64,000 nt of DNA from Narthecium ossifragum (taxonomy: Eukaryota > Streptophyta > Magnoliopsida > Dioscoreales > Nartheciaceae): positions 18,244,957 through 18,308,956 of the forward strand of contig OY986965.1 of assembly GCA_963920575.1 (NCBI GenBank), given 5' to 3'. The position numbers and the translations under genes are program-made. Below, piece by piece: positions 33,632 to 45,426 of this stretch (the first letter of the stretch is position 1; every line of letters starts with the position of its first letter). The notes beneath the pieces were generated by a model, which was not told the origin of the DNA, did no database searches, and saw only the letters and a program-made list of their open reading frames with translations.

Positions 33632-36525
33632 ATGGCTCGTGAAATTAAGGTTGATGAAGCCGTCCAGAAGGACGTGAATGTAGCCTATGCAAAGTTTAAT
33701 GAAGTAATGAACTCGGATGAATTGCGAAGTGGATATTTGGCTCGAGAGGGTGCTTCTGATTCCTGGTCATTCATTCTTGGTCCTTACTTTGTTTCTGATC
33801 AAATTTCTTCCCTTGCACCCGAAGCTATGCCTATTTTACAATCATTCCCTCTTTCTGGCGATTTGTTTTTTTTCTCAAAAACTTAATCTTTCTGCTCTAT
33901 CATCAAAGAGTCCTATTTCTCCATGGCCTTTGACTGATGCTAATTTCATTGAGTGGCATAGTAGAATGATCAATCACCCTAAATCAAACAAATTTTTTAA
34001 TGATGCTGGTATATTAGATTTTCAAGATTTGAGCACCAAGATTCCCAACCAAGAACCAAACTTACTCATATCGTCGTTCCTATTTTGGTCGACAGAGTAT
34101 AACAATTCTGTTTTCCCCTTTGGTACACTCACCATTACTTTGTTCGACATCTCTCTTTTGACCGGTCTATCTCCACTTGGCGCACTTGTATTAACCAATA
34201 TGGAGTTACCTCAAGGCCGTGACATGATCTTTGACACCGATAAGAACTACGGTGTTTTTATCAATGCTTATGCAAAGTTGAAAGAGACTGATGATCCTCC
34301 AAATTCCCGTGAACGTTTAGCTTTTATATACTACTGGCTTTGTAAATTCGTTCTTTGTCTTCTAGCCAAAAGACCAGTTAAATGATATATCAAACCTGCC
34401 CAAGAAATCGTTGCCGGAAAGCAAGTTCTCTCTCTTTCTTCCTTTGTTTTGTCGACCGTTTATAGAGGTATTTGCTTGACTCTCGATCAATTAAGAGAAG
34501 GTGGTGGATTAACTAGTTTTGGTTCTCTCTGGATCGTCCAATTATGACTTAGAGCCTATTTCCCCGAGCTTCATCTACCACCATCATCGTCATCGCCCAG
34601 AACTCAAAGCCACTTGTATCTTTCCTCGTCGTTCATCCCCAAATCTTTCCGACAAGTTTTTGATCATTTTTATACTTTATCAATTTTTCTTCTTATTGGG
34701 CTTTTCATCCTGATTCCCATCCAGCATCCTTTTGTCCATTGCTTGATTTTTCTATGAAGTTGGACTCTGAAGAGAAGAGGATAGCATGGGCATGTCTTCT
34801 TGTCAGCCGTGACCAGCAGTTTGATATGGTGTGGGGTAGAGCCAACAACAAATGTGGAGTGGTAGTGTATGCTCTAAACTTCGTCGCTCGCCAATTCGAT
34901 CTAAAACAAGCTTGGCCAGTGCCTCCATTTTTTAGCTTTAATATAGTTGCTACAGGTCGATGCAACTTTTTTTATATCAATCGGGTGATTTGCGTGGAGA
35001 AAAGAGAAATCATTCTTTTCAAGAGGTTCAAGCCTTTTGCATTTGAACTGACGGTCGATGTTGACCCTCATGGTTGGGAATCCGTCAAAGAACATCTTTT
35101 CTTTCTCGACAAAGATTAAGTATGTGAGAATTTTGTCCCTCCCAAGGAAAAAAGAGGGTGGAAGAAAGAAGGGTCTGATCCATCTGACAAGGGAGACCGG
35201 CCAGATAAATGGAAAATAAAAGGTAACTTTTAAACATTTTCCTTCAAAAACATTTTACCTTTTTATACCATGACCAATAATATGATTGATAGAATCTGAT
35301 GATGACGACAACACTCCATCCAAAATGAGACGTGGGAAAAAGTCTAATGAAGAGACTTCGTCTCAAGCAAAACAACCTCGCTCATCTCAAGTCATAGGAA
35401 AGGAAGCTGGATCTCCTACTAATCGACCAAGTAGCCAATTTGCTCCAGCCAAGTAAGTATTTTATTTATCTTCCGCGTTTTTCTTTTTATTCTTTTCTTA
35501 ATACTTGGCATTTATGTGCTTCTTGGGGCAACAATAGAAGTACCATCGAGCTCGTCTAGTTCCTTATATCTATCATCCTCTCCAAGTCTCATTGCAGATG
35601 ATCCCTCAAACTTGGCTGACGTAATCACTTCAAAGATGGTCAAGGAAAATCCTTCCGTTGTAATCAACCAAGTTCAGAAGAGTCATCTAGAGGAACAATT
35701 CACCATAGCTTCTCTTCAAATTGTGGAGCAAGTACGTCCCAAGATCTAAATCAAACGTCTTACTCAAAAGAAGACGAAAGTATAATTAATTATGTTTTTC
35801 TTTACGATTGATTTATCAACCTTTTTCTAATCTTTATATTTGCAGGGTTCAAAAACAAATAAACCAGTCAATCAATCCTCTGGGCGAGATGAAGAGGACG
35901 AAGGAGATGAGGATGACGAAGGTATTTTTGATGTTTTAAACTCAGCTCCCACCAAACCAGGTTTGTCATTAACTGGTGAGGTGCTCGTTCGTAGTCTGTA
36001 TAGCCGTTTACGAGATCTTGGTGATATTGGATTATCATTTGTAATAGCTTCTCTTGATGCATCGGCCTCTCACACTCTAGTCGAGAGGTCTATTATTCCG
36101 GTATCATCGGCGAGTGCTGCTGAGCCAAGTACCACTATACCCCCTACTGTTTTGTTGACAGATGTACCAGCTACTACATCACCATCAGCACCAATTCTTG
36201 GTGCACTAGAAAAACCGATGGCTGAGAGCACTTTGGTAGTTTCTACTACTATGGCGCCAGCCTCTGCTGCACCAATAGCCATTCCTGATGCGCCAGAAAG
36301 GATAATGGCCGAGAGCTCTCTGATAATTTCATCCACTATCATGACGTCGGCCTCATCACTCGTAACTCCACCTGCGCGTCCATCTAGTTTTGCCTTGGAT
36401 CAGGTTTAAATCAATTTGGGCTACAACACGTAATCACTTTATTTACAATGATTACTAAGTATTTCTTATTTTAGGGTGATATGGCTCGACTAGTTAGTGC
36501 TATCCAAGCGCTCTCTGAGTCTTGG
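33632..36525 (+). pseudogene. Plant mobile domain (PMD) gene, frameshifted and 3'-truncated
   Basis: Plant-mobile-domain proteins are found in MAIN-type host genes and many plant transposons. From MAREIKVDEAVQKDV at 33632, the domain reads SWSFILGPYF, PWPLTDANFIEWHSRM, TLTITLFDISLLTGLSPLG, GSLWIVQL and VVYALNFVARQFDLKQ up to FFLDKD near 35117. Breaks: a one-base slip in a T run at about 33865, an in-frame stop at 34384 and others near 34550 and 34760. Likely exons by GT-AG: 33632-35222, 35293-35452, 35538-35731, 35847-36403 (acidic EDEEGDEDDEG, then Ser/Ala/Thr/Pro-rich) and 36475-36525. The last exon (GDMARLVSAIQALSES) is cut off by the LTR starting at 36526. Whether this was a host gene or carried by a MULE cannot be told. 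Confidence 0.75.
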
Positions 36526-37626
36526 TATCACACCCTGACCTAGAAAACCCATCCAGTCCGAGGCGTGAGGGTTTCTAATCAATTCAAGCTATATGTGGTG
36601 CATTTATAGAACAATTATCACAACTAATTTGAATAATTCTATCAAAGGGGCAGCATATTAATTTCTAATAAACTAGTATCTATAACAGTTCCAGATTAAC
36701 ATCAGAATAAACAAAATTACATAATTATACAAACTTCAGAACTATACAATTTACTCCTCAAATATAAAGTTATAAACATCTAATCTTCGAAGAGGAAAAT
36801 TATCCATTTAATACATCTATCAAAAGTAATCTATAACAAAAGGAACTGCTAAAGCTGCCAACACCTCAGGATCCTTAAGAGCCTCCTCAAGTCATTCTGC
36901 CACCAAAGGCATGTCCAGCTGGTACTACGGGAAAAGAGATGACATGTCACGCCCCCACCCGCGAAAGCCCAACCGGGCCGGGGGACGTGAACCGGAACCT
37001 AACTAACTACGAAAAATTTGACGAGGGTTCCCTCTAGTCTACTGGTTTCCCTAAGCATTCATCAAACACCCTTAATTAACAATTTTAAATTAACAGAAAC
37101 CTCGAGATTAAAGAATACAAATCCAAAGTGATACAAGTCTACAAAACCTCAAAGAGGGGGAATCAAGTGCAAACATTCATACACTCCCGTAGGAGGCTAA
37201 CTATACAAGGGTTCTGAAGAAAGAAAGATCACTGCTCCTCAAACTCCACTAGGCGCCGCCAACCAACTGCCCGATAGGGACCACCAAAGAGGAGTTAACG
37301 CCTGCACCTGTAAAACACAGCCCGGATAGGAATGAGCAACTAAGCTCAGCAGGGAAACTACACTACGACTCACAGAAGGAAGAGGGAAACACAACAGTGT
37401 CGCCCTCTAGCAAGGTCTGGGTGTACATAGGGGCCCCATAACCCCACCGCGTGTCCCTAAGGGGCCTCAGTCATGGTCTTCCAGCCGAGCAGGTCACATA
37501 CCGGGTCACCCTCAGCGAGGCAGGAAACCAACACTGCCATCTCAAGAGCAGGAAACCAGGACTGCTAGGCGGGAAGGCAACACCGCTGAGTAGGCACACC
37601 CTCTACTCAAGAGACAAGAAAACTGG

Positions 37627-39978
37627 TGTGAGGACCTGCCCCTCTACTCCTGTGGCTCGTTGTAGACCGCAAGGGCAATTTGCTAAATTGCGCCTTGTTG
37701 GTTTGTTTCACACTCGCGTGTGCACACACTGGCATTGTATGTGTTAGTGTCTGTTTAGAATGGCTAGGTGGACCCGGGATCGGAAGATCCCAGCTCGGGC
37801 GCGCGAAAGCTTGCCGTTGAGCAGCTGACGACCCTTGAGCGATCGATCGCTCCTTGGAACGATCGATCGGACTCGTGAGCGAGTCGGTTGGTTTTGACCC
37901 AGGGCGAGAACGATCGATCGCTCCTTGGAGCGACCGATCGGAATCGCGTCGGTGGCTTTTCTGCTTCGTGAGGACGGCCACCGACGGCCGTCGTTCTCTC
38001 GTGTCAGAGAGGAGAAGACTTCCCCTCCCCTCCCTTCACCTTTCTTCCCCTTTTCCCGGCTTTCCCCTCCCCCTTTCCCCTCTTTTCTTCCCCTCCTCTT
38101 CCTCCTTCTCCTCTCTTTCTTCTTCCTCTTTTCTTCTTCTCCCGAGAGCTCTGTTCTTTGCCCTGTTTCCGGCAGCCTCCTTCATCTCCTCCGTTCTCCC
38201 TCCTCCGGCCATCTTTTCCGGCGTTCTAAGGCTCGTTGGATTCGTGACAACGAGAGGAAGATCCCTGAAGAGGTTTGGAGGCTTGTTGGTGATCAAATCG
38301 CGGGGAATCAGCCGAGGAAAGCGCAACTAGGTAGGGTTATACCTACTGTGTTCTTGTCGGGTTTTCTTGAGATCTAGCCGTTGGATCTTGTTGATCCTTG
38401 CTTTGTTGGATTCGTTATGCCTTGTAGAATAACTGTTTTAAGTTTCATGTTAATCCGTTGAGATTTGAGTAGGTTTTATGCAAGATTAGTCTCGGATTTC
38501 TGGTTTTCTGCTGTTCTTGAGAAACAGCCGGCTTGCGGCGAGTTTTTCGGCCGGCGAGTTCATGATCTTGGCTTTTAATAAACATAAGAGTTGTAGCTCT
38601 ACTCGTTAGCTTTCCATTCCATCTTGTTTCGTATTTTTGCCGATTTATGTACGATTTGTTATGAATTGTTTGCTGAAGGGCTGCGTTGCAGCAATTAATG
38701 GGTAAGTTAGTTTGTTTAGCGATTTTGATTAGCGTTTTACCGTTAATCCAACCGTTGGATGATTATGAAATTTGGATATGGTAATCCTGGTATAAACACC
38801 TACTGGTGGCTAAGTTGGATCTTGAATCCGACGTTGTTTGGACATCGGATCGACGGGATCAATTAACCCCTAAGTAGAGGCTTTGGGTGTTTTTGAATAT
38901 AATATTATATTTCGGAATATAATATTATATTGTGTTTTGTTCATCACGGTTTTCGGGGTTGCTTCCCGTTGTAGGAGTCCGCGGTTGACGGTCGCGGTAC
39001 CGTCGTAATGCCGGGACCGGCTGCGGATCGGCTGGCAGCGGTTGGTGGTATCGCTGCAGCGATCCAGTAGACTTATATGATACTTGACATACTGTTGCAT
39101 GCCTTTTCTATTATCTGTGTATGTCATAGCATGCATTTTTGTTGTGTGCATTAGTTGCATTGGTTAGGGCGTGGGTGATCTTTGGGTCGCCGTCCCGAGG
39201 CTGGAAGCTCGGACTTAGCCCTAGGACCGGGGTTGGGTAGCTTGGACCCGGTTTGAATTGTAGTGTCCAGTCAAATTCAATGATAGGCTTAGATGACTGG
39301 TTCACTGGATACTTGATGATTGTAGAGGTCGTGTCGGCCTTGAGTCGGATGTTGAGGTGTAGCCGGTGTCCCACTGTGCTGACCCTGCAGTGTCGAGTTC
39401 CTGCAGTTGCTGTCGCCAGTGTTGTTCCTGCTACTGAGTGCTGCTCCTGGGCACCAAGGACACGCGGTGGGGTTATGGGACCCTTGTATACACCCAGGTC
39501 CTACTTGAGGGCGACACTGTTGCGTTTCCCTCTTCCTTCTGTGTGTCGTAGTGTAGATCCCTACTGAGCTTAGTGCTCACTCCTACCCGGGCTGCGTTTT
39601 GCAGGTGCAGGCGTCAGTTCCTCTTCTGTGGCCCCTACCGGGCAGTTGGCTGGCGGTGCGGCGGCGCCAGGTGGAGTCTGAGAGGTGGTGATCCTTTACA
39701 GTTTTTATCCTTATGTTAGTTAGTCTCCTACGGGAGTGATGTTGTATTTGAATTTCCCCCCTCTCCGAGGTTTTTGTATATTAAATACTTTTGAGTTTTA
39801 AATCTGTGGTTCGAGGCTTCCTTATTATATTGTCTTTTAATTTTGGGGATGCTTTTGGAGAATTTCTAGGGAGACCAAGAGGTTAGAGGGAACCCTCGTC
39901 AGCTTGTTTTTCCGCGTTTGTTAGGTTCCGGTTCGCGTCGCCCGGCCCGGTTGGGCTTTCGCGGGTCGGGGCGCGACA
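37627..39978 (+). mobile_element. Solo long LTR (forward copy F3) nested in R3
   Basis: 2,352 bp, TGTGAGGACCTG...GGGGCGCGACA, with ACTGG on both sides (37622-37626 and 39979-39983). Pyrimidine-rich tract at 38015-38170. The open frame of 158 codons there (37854-38330) is Ser/Leu/Pro/Phe-rich low complexity and not called as a gene. Confidence 0.88.
37837..37943. repeat. Palindrome array in F3, GC-type
   Basis: Includes GAGCGATCGATCGCTC (37837-37852), a perfect 16-bp palindrome, followed by GAACGATCGATCGG, and the pair repeats near 37908-37940. The flanks are CG-rich where other LTRs have AG or GG, but they remain self-complementary. Confidence 0.88.
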
Positions 39979-40600
39979 ACTGGATATCGGCTACACCTCA
40001 GAACTCGGCTCGAGGCCGACACGACCTCTAAATCATCGATCAACAAGTGCTCAAGTCATCTAAGCCTATTATCGAATTCGACTGAACACAACCATTAACA
40101 CCTGGGCCAAGCTACCCAGCCATTGTACTAAGGCTAAACCGAGCTTCCAAGCTCTCGGGACGGCGATACCGCAGATCGCCCACACCCTAACCTTATGCAG
40201 CTAATGCACAACCAGATGCATGCTATGAACATACGTAGGAAAACAGATAAGCATGCAACATATGTGACGATAAAGAACATGGTCGGAGCTCGGTACCCTG
40301 CCGGTCTGAGGTGGTTAACAGGTAATACAGGGCAAGGAACTGCTGCAGTGGTAACCCCACCAATTGTAGCCAGTCCACAAAAGAACAGCATGTTCCGGGA
40401 AGCAACCCCGGCAAACACGGCTAACAGTACAACATGCTATCTACACATCCCGGGAGTCATCACTCTCTTGGTTCACCACTACCCCTCATTATTGGGCTAA
40501 CACGCTCAAAGGTATGTACAAGTTATAAAGCGGTGAAGAAAACCGCACATACAAAGCCCCACAGGCAAAATCCGACGAAAACACCTCCCCGCGACCAAAA

Positions 40601-40818
40601 GGATCGATCCTTTCCAAGAAAGGATTGATCTTCTTAGCAAACAGGGAGTTCCGTCCCTGTCAAGCCAAAAAGAAGATCGATCACCTTCGTGACCAAGGAC
40701 CCCGTCCATGCCGCCAAGCAAAAGATCGATCTTTTTCCACTAGAAGATCTATCATGCACGGGCCAAGCATGACGCCCCAAGAATGATCGATCCTTCCTCA
40801 AGGAAGATCGATCTTCAT
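40601..40818. repeat. Palindrome array in R3
   Basis: Opposed pairs such as AGGATCGATCCTTTCC with AAAGGATTGATCTT, separated by 4-8 nt. Another group at 41185-41275 lies nearer the LTR's own promoter side. Confidence 0.8.
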
Positions 40819-42124
40819 GGGTTCTCCGACGAACCAGAGAAGGAAAATAACGCCGGAAAAAGCTACCAAATCCCACAAAACTCTGGGATCTAGTAGTACG
40901 AAGGATCACGAGTCCAAAAATGGTACTTATACTAAAAACCAACGAGCATGTAAGGTGATCTACTCAAAACAAACACAAACAAGCTCACAACTCACAAAAT
41001 CGGAAAGACAAGTAGGTAGCATCCCTACCTAGACTAGAGCAGCTTCAATCTGCACTGCTGAGCCTAGGATCGTCCTCAATCTCCTCCAATTTCTCGCCAG
41101 ATCTGAGCGCAAGAACAGTGGATTTCAAAAGGAGAAAAAGAGAAGGGGTTGCGTCAGTTTCATAGACGGATGAACCGAGTTATGAATGATCAATCTTTTC
41201 CTCAAGAAAAAATGACGGGGAACTTGACTTTCTGGCACCAAAGGATCAATTTTCTTAGCAAGAAAAGATCGATCATTTTGTGAAAAAAGCTAGACTAGGG
41301 CTAAAACACAAGCCCAATCACGAATCTTTTGATCCCGGGTTCATCTAACCGTTCTAAATAATCATTACCACAAACATGGTCAGTGTGTGCACACGTGGGT
41401 GTGAAACAAACCGATAATATGCAATTTACCAGATTGCCCTTGCGGCCCAAGAAACAATATGATTCACCGGATCGCGCGCTCAACGCGAAACAAGCAAGCG
41501 AGCCATGAGCCTGATCTAGACGGTCGACCCAGAAGTAGAGGGACAGATCCTCACATGACGCCTGCACCTGTAAACACATCCCGAGTAGGAGTGAGTAACA
41601 AATCTCAGTAGGGTTCTACTCTACATCACTCTTCATGAGGAAAACAAAAACAATGTCGTTGCCCCGCCAAGTCTAAGGTATGCTAAGGGTCCCATAACCC
41701 TATCGATGTCCCAAGACCTCCCGTCATGAACCTCTCTCTTGAAAATGTTACCAAGATCACCCATAGCACTAGAGGAATAGTACCATGCGGGATCACCCTT
41801 ACCCAAGCAGGATTACCATACTTGGAGACCCACATCGGGAACGCATTGACAACCATCCTTATTACATGGCCTTAGAGAAATGACACGACCTCTAAACCTC
41901 AATCAGAATAATTGCAGCCAACTAAACAAAAATCCTCGATAAAAAAAGATTATCATAACAATTCGCCCTAAACCTTACTACTCAGCCTCGGTCCTAAGGT
42001 TAGATCCGAGCTACCTGAGCCCTCGAATCGGCGATCAACCCATCGCCCATGTCCTACCCTAATGCTTCTAATGTGAACAAATGCATGTAATGCTAAGGCA
42101 CAAATACAGAAGTATGAGCATGCA

Positions 42125-43690
42125 TGTGACGACCTGTTCCTCCAACCCGGTCCGACCGCGTTAGGATGAGGGTCTTGCCCGTTTGGCCTTTTTCCTCGAT
42201 CGGGTTGATCGCGAAGACCCCAAGGGAAGTTTGGTAAATTACGCATTGGCGGTTGGTTCCACACCCGCGTTGTGCACACACGGCCTCTGATTGTTATTTG
42301 TGTTTGATTAGATTCTCATTGACGTTTTTTATTTGAAGATCGGAGCTCGATTAGGAAGGATCGAGACGGGCGGTCGGATCGCGACCACTGTAGCAGGCCG
42401 GCTACTGTAGCAGGTCGGCTACTGTAGCTACGGTAACCCGTTAAATACCTCCACCTCCCGCAGCCTTCTTCTCCCCTTCCTTCTCTTTTCTTCTTCTTCT
42501 TTCTTTTCTCTTCCCCTGCTCCCGCAGCCTTCTTCTCGGCTACTGTAGTAAATTAAGTGAGGATTAGCTTAAAGATGTAGGATTCTAACCCTAGGGCTTG
42601 TTTAAGTGTTCTTGGTTGTTTTATTGCATAAATTTCTGATCAATCTATACTAGATGGTTATCCTAGGTATGATTAATATATTTTTGAAGCTTGATTGGAT
42701 TTTGGTTGGATTTAAACCGGATTTAAGTGGGTTTTTCCTTGATCTATTTACTGGATTTTTTATCCTAGCAAAACAGCTGTGTTATAGCTTGTTTTTCGAG
42801 TTGTACGTGCATGATATAAGTTGATGTTCTACATGAAAGTTGTAGCTCTCTGCGTTAGCTTTCAGGTCCAACTGGTTTGATGATTTTTGGAGCTATGAAT
42901 AATTTCTGGTGAATTAAATAGGCTGTCTGTGCTGAAACAGGGCAGTTGGTTTAAATTGAGGATTTAAGGGGGTTTTCTACATTTAATTGAGCTGATTTTT
43001 GGAGCGGATGATCTTGATGATCTTTGGAAGAGATTGGCAAAGTTTGGTTTTAATCCAAGTTATTTTCAATAGGATGTTGATTTGTTTATCAAATCTGAGA
43101 TTTTACCGAAATTGTAGCTTTTGATCTATTTTCGTTTATCCGATCGATCCACTTTCAGATATGTGATTCAGGGTATACTATTGAGTGGGTATATCAAGTT
43201 TCATGTCAATCGGATAGCTAGATTAAAAGATATGATTGTCCGAGTTTGATAATATAATTGGCTTGATTTCTGTAAATCAATCATTTTAATCATATCTTAG
43301 ATATATATTATTTTAAGCCCATTAGTGGTTTATGGTTGAACCAGGGGAGTTGCACCTCCTCTAGGATGTGTAGAATAAATGGGCCTTAAGTACGCCCTCA
43401 GCTTTCATTAAAATATTAGTATATTGTTGTCATAGTTGTTTGATAGTTTAGATGGGGTCGTATCTCGTTTGTAGACATGAGTGCCTACTTCTTCCGCTTT
43501 ATTCTAGACCGATGATATGTATACCCTTGGCGAGCTGTAGGCTACGTCAGGACTTGTGTTTTACCTGACATCCTATTGCATGCTTACACTTCTATTTGTG
43601 CATGAGCATAGCACACATCTGATTTCATTGGATGCATAGAGAATAGGACGTAGGCGATGGGTTGATCGCCGATCCGAGCCTCTCGGGTAG
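42125..43690 (+). mobile_element. Long LTR fragment (forward copy F4) inside R4
   Basis: Begins TGTGACGACCTGTTCC, has the family's GGTAAATTACGC and GTGTGCACACA landmarks near 42232-42290 and AGAATAAATGGG near 43372, and is interrupted at 43691 by an Athila-like LTR before its 3' end. Lacks an obvious GATCGATC array, only GCTACTGTAGC repeats at 42395-42435. Confidence 0.7.
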
Positions 43691-45242
43691 TGATGAGTGC
43701 ATGAAAATGCATTCTGAACAGCTTTATAACCACCTCAATTGCTAGATTATTGTCCTTAATCAACATCTTTATAATTATTTTTATACTTATATGTTGCTTC
43801 ACAAAGTTATTTGGAATATGCAGGAAAGTGGAGCTAAAGAAGCAAATATATGTCATATTCAACATCAGATCTGTACCTGCTCAGAACGAACCAGATAATA
43901 TTCTATACATGGTTAGAAAGCTCTTGAAGTCTAGTTTCTGGAGAATTTTACGGTTTGTGATTTGGACTTTCCTAGTGGAAGATATGCCATTGTTGATACG
44001 TGAGGTGCAGGAGCAAGCAACTACGGAAGAAGAAGATCGATCTGATCCAAAGCAGATCGATCCCTTTTTGTGCTTAGACAATAACAGAGAGTTGACAGAG
44101 GATCAATTATAAACAGATCGATCTCGTCCTTGAAAAAGATCGATCCTTTTGGGCGTCGTCAACAATAGATGCAAGAGATCGATCTCTTCCTTGAAAGAGA
44201 TCGATCTGAACCTGGGCGTGTTGGAAGGAACCTAGTCTATGGAGAAAGAAGATCGATCCTTTCCTTAAATAGATCAATCTTAGTCGGGGGGAACCAGGTT
44301 ACGAGAATTGAGAAAAGAAAGAAGATCGATCTCTATCCTAAAGGAGATCGATCTCTTGTCGGACGACCTGAAAATGAACAGACCAGATTTAATCCAAAAG
44401 TTGAAGCAAAGTTAGGGTTTATTATCCCTATTTAAGGAAGAGGTCTAAGACTTATTGGGAACTTTTTGGCAGCGTTTGGAGGAGAGGAGAAGGGTTACAG
44501 GCTTGGTTTTCTTTTCTTCTTTATTTCTTCATTAGTTTTGATGCCCTCATGATGAACATGAGTGGCTAGTTCTTCTCTAAGGTACCGATGTAGCCTAACT
44601 GAATCATTCTATGTTATTGAATCATATTTATTTAATTAATTTATATTTCTTGTTTCATTCATTATTATAACTGAGATCTTAAATACCTTTATCTGGCCAA
44701 TAGAAGTATTATAGATTATGTTATGTGAGATTGAGCGAGGGTTCATTCCCTAATCTTGCAGGATCTATGAATGAATGAGATTTAGTCGAAGCCGGGTTCA
44801 AGCTAAGACACTTCTTGGTTCATAATTGTTTTTCAGAGCTTAATGGATTCTTGATTGACCCTTAGCTATGGGTTCATTAACTAGGGTTAATTGGGGGTAC
44901 TTGGTGAAGACCGCGATCGAACGGATTATCATACCGGAAGAACGAGCCATTGGAATTAAACTGAGATCTTGATTGATTCAATGCATAGAATGAGGATGTT
45001 ATGGTGAAATCGGAACCTTAGTATTCATCCATGAAATTTCCATCGTTTACGTATTTCGTTATTAGATCATCTATCTTCGAAACTTCATATTTCTTATTTT
45101 CCTTTCCTTATTTTCTTTCTTTTCAGTTCTTTAGCGTTTCACTCTAATAATCTTTACAAATCTCTGTGGGTACGATACTCGTCTTGCTACTATACTGATT
45201 GCACCGATTCGTATACTTGCGAGATATAAAATTTATTCATCA
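43691..45242 (+). repeat. Athila-like 5' LTR
   Basis: 1,552 bp, TGATGAGTGCATG ... TTTATTCATCA. TATA-like CTATTTAAGG at 44428-44437. The same LTR family occurs at 52848-54315 (forward), 58385-59880 (reverse, partial) and, more distantly, 60774-62438 (reverse). Confidence 0.88.
44036..44352. repeat. Palindrome array upstream of TATA in Athila-like LTR
   Basis: Pairs of AGATCGATCT motifs. AAGAGATCGATCTCTT (44173-44188) is a 16-bp perfect palindrome and is followed after 6 nt by AAGAGATCGATCT (44195-44207), so the units can also pair with each other. The array ends about 75 bp before the TATA-like box. Confidence 0.88.
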
Positions 45243-45249
45243 AGTTTTT

Positions 45250-45266
45250 TGCGCCGTTGCCGGGGA
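45250..45266 (+). other. Primer-binding site of the Athila-like element
   Basis: TGCGCCGTTGCCGGGGA starts 7 bp after the LTR end. It matches the TGGCGCCGTTGCCGGGGA site (Asp-tRNA) of Athila/Tat elements except for a lost G. Confidence 0.85.
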
Positions 45267-45426
45267 TTTGATTAGAGTTTATTAGTAGTGAATGCAAGGT
45301 CGCCGATCACGGAAAGAAAAGTTATTGCTCTTGAATAATAAAGTAGATCAAATTGGTTGGAAGAAGAGATCTAACAAAGACAGTCTGTCCACATCGGATC
45401 TAGGAGTTCAAGAGGAGTAACAAGAG

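Larger units (their letters stand above)
36945..41555 (-). mobile_element. Long LTR (reverse copy R3) nested in R4, split by a forward copy
   Basis: TGTCACGCCCCCACCC at 36945 to GATCCTCACA at 41555, flanked by TGACA (36940-36944) and TGACG (41556-41560), a 5-bp duplication with one difference. About 2.25 kb without F3. Palindrome arrays at 40601-40818 and 41185-41275. Confidence 0.82.
36526..42124 (-). mobile_element. Long LTR (reverse copy R4), interrupted
   Basis: Begins TATCACACCCTGACC (a worn TGTCACGCCCCGACC) at 36526, runs to 36944, is interrupted by R3 (36945-41555), and resumes at 41556 with the family's CGCCTGCACCTGTAAA...CCCGAGTAGGAGTGAG block up to 42124, where F4 starts. Its far end was not found. 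More diverged than R1-R3, so probably older. Confidence 0.65.

Noticed and set aside
19673..41555. Forward-in-reverse LTR pairs as one composite palindromic element
   Set aside because: Insertion points within the outer LTR differ between the copies and each inner copy has its own distinct 5-bp duplication, so they are independent nests.
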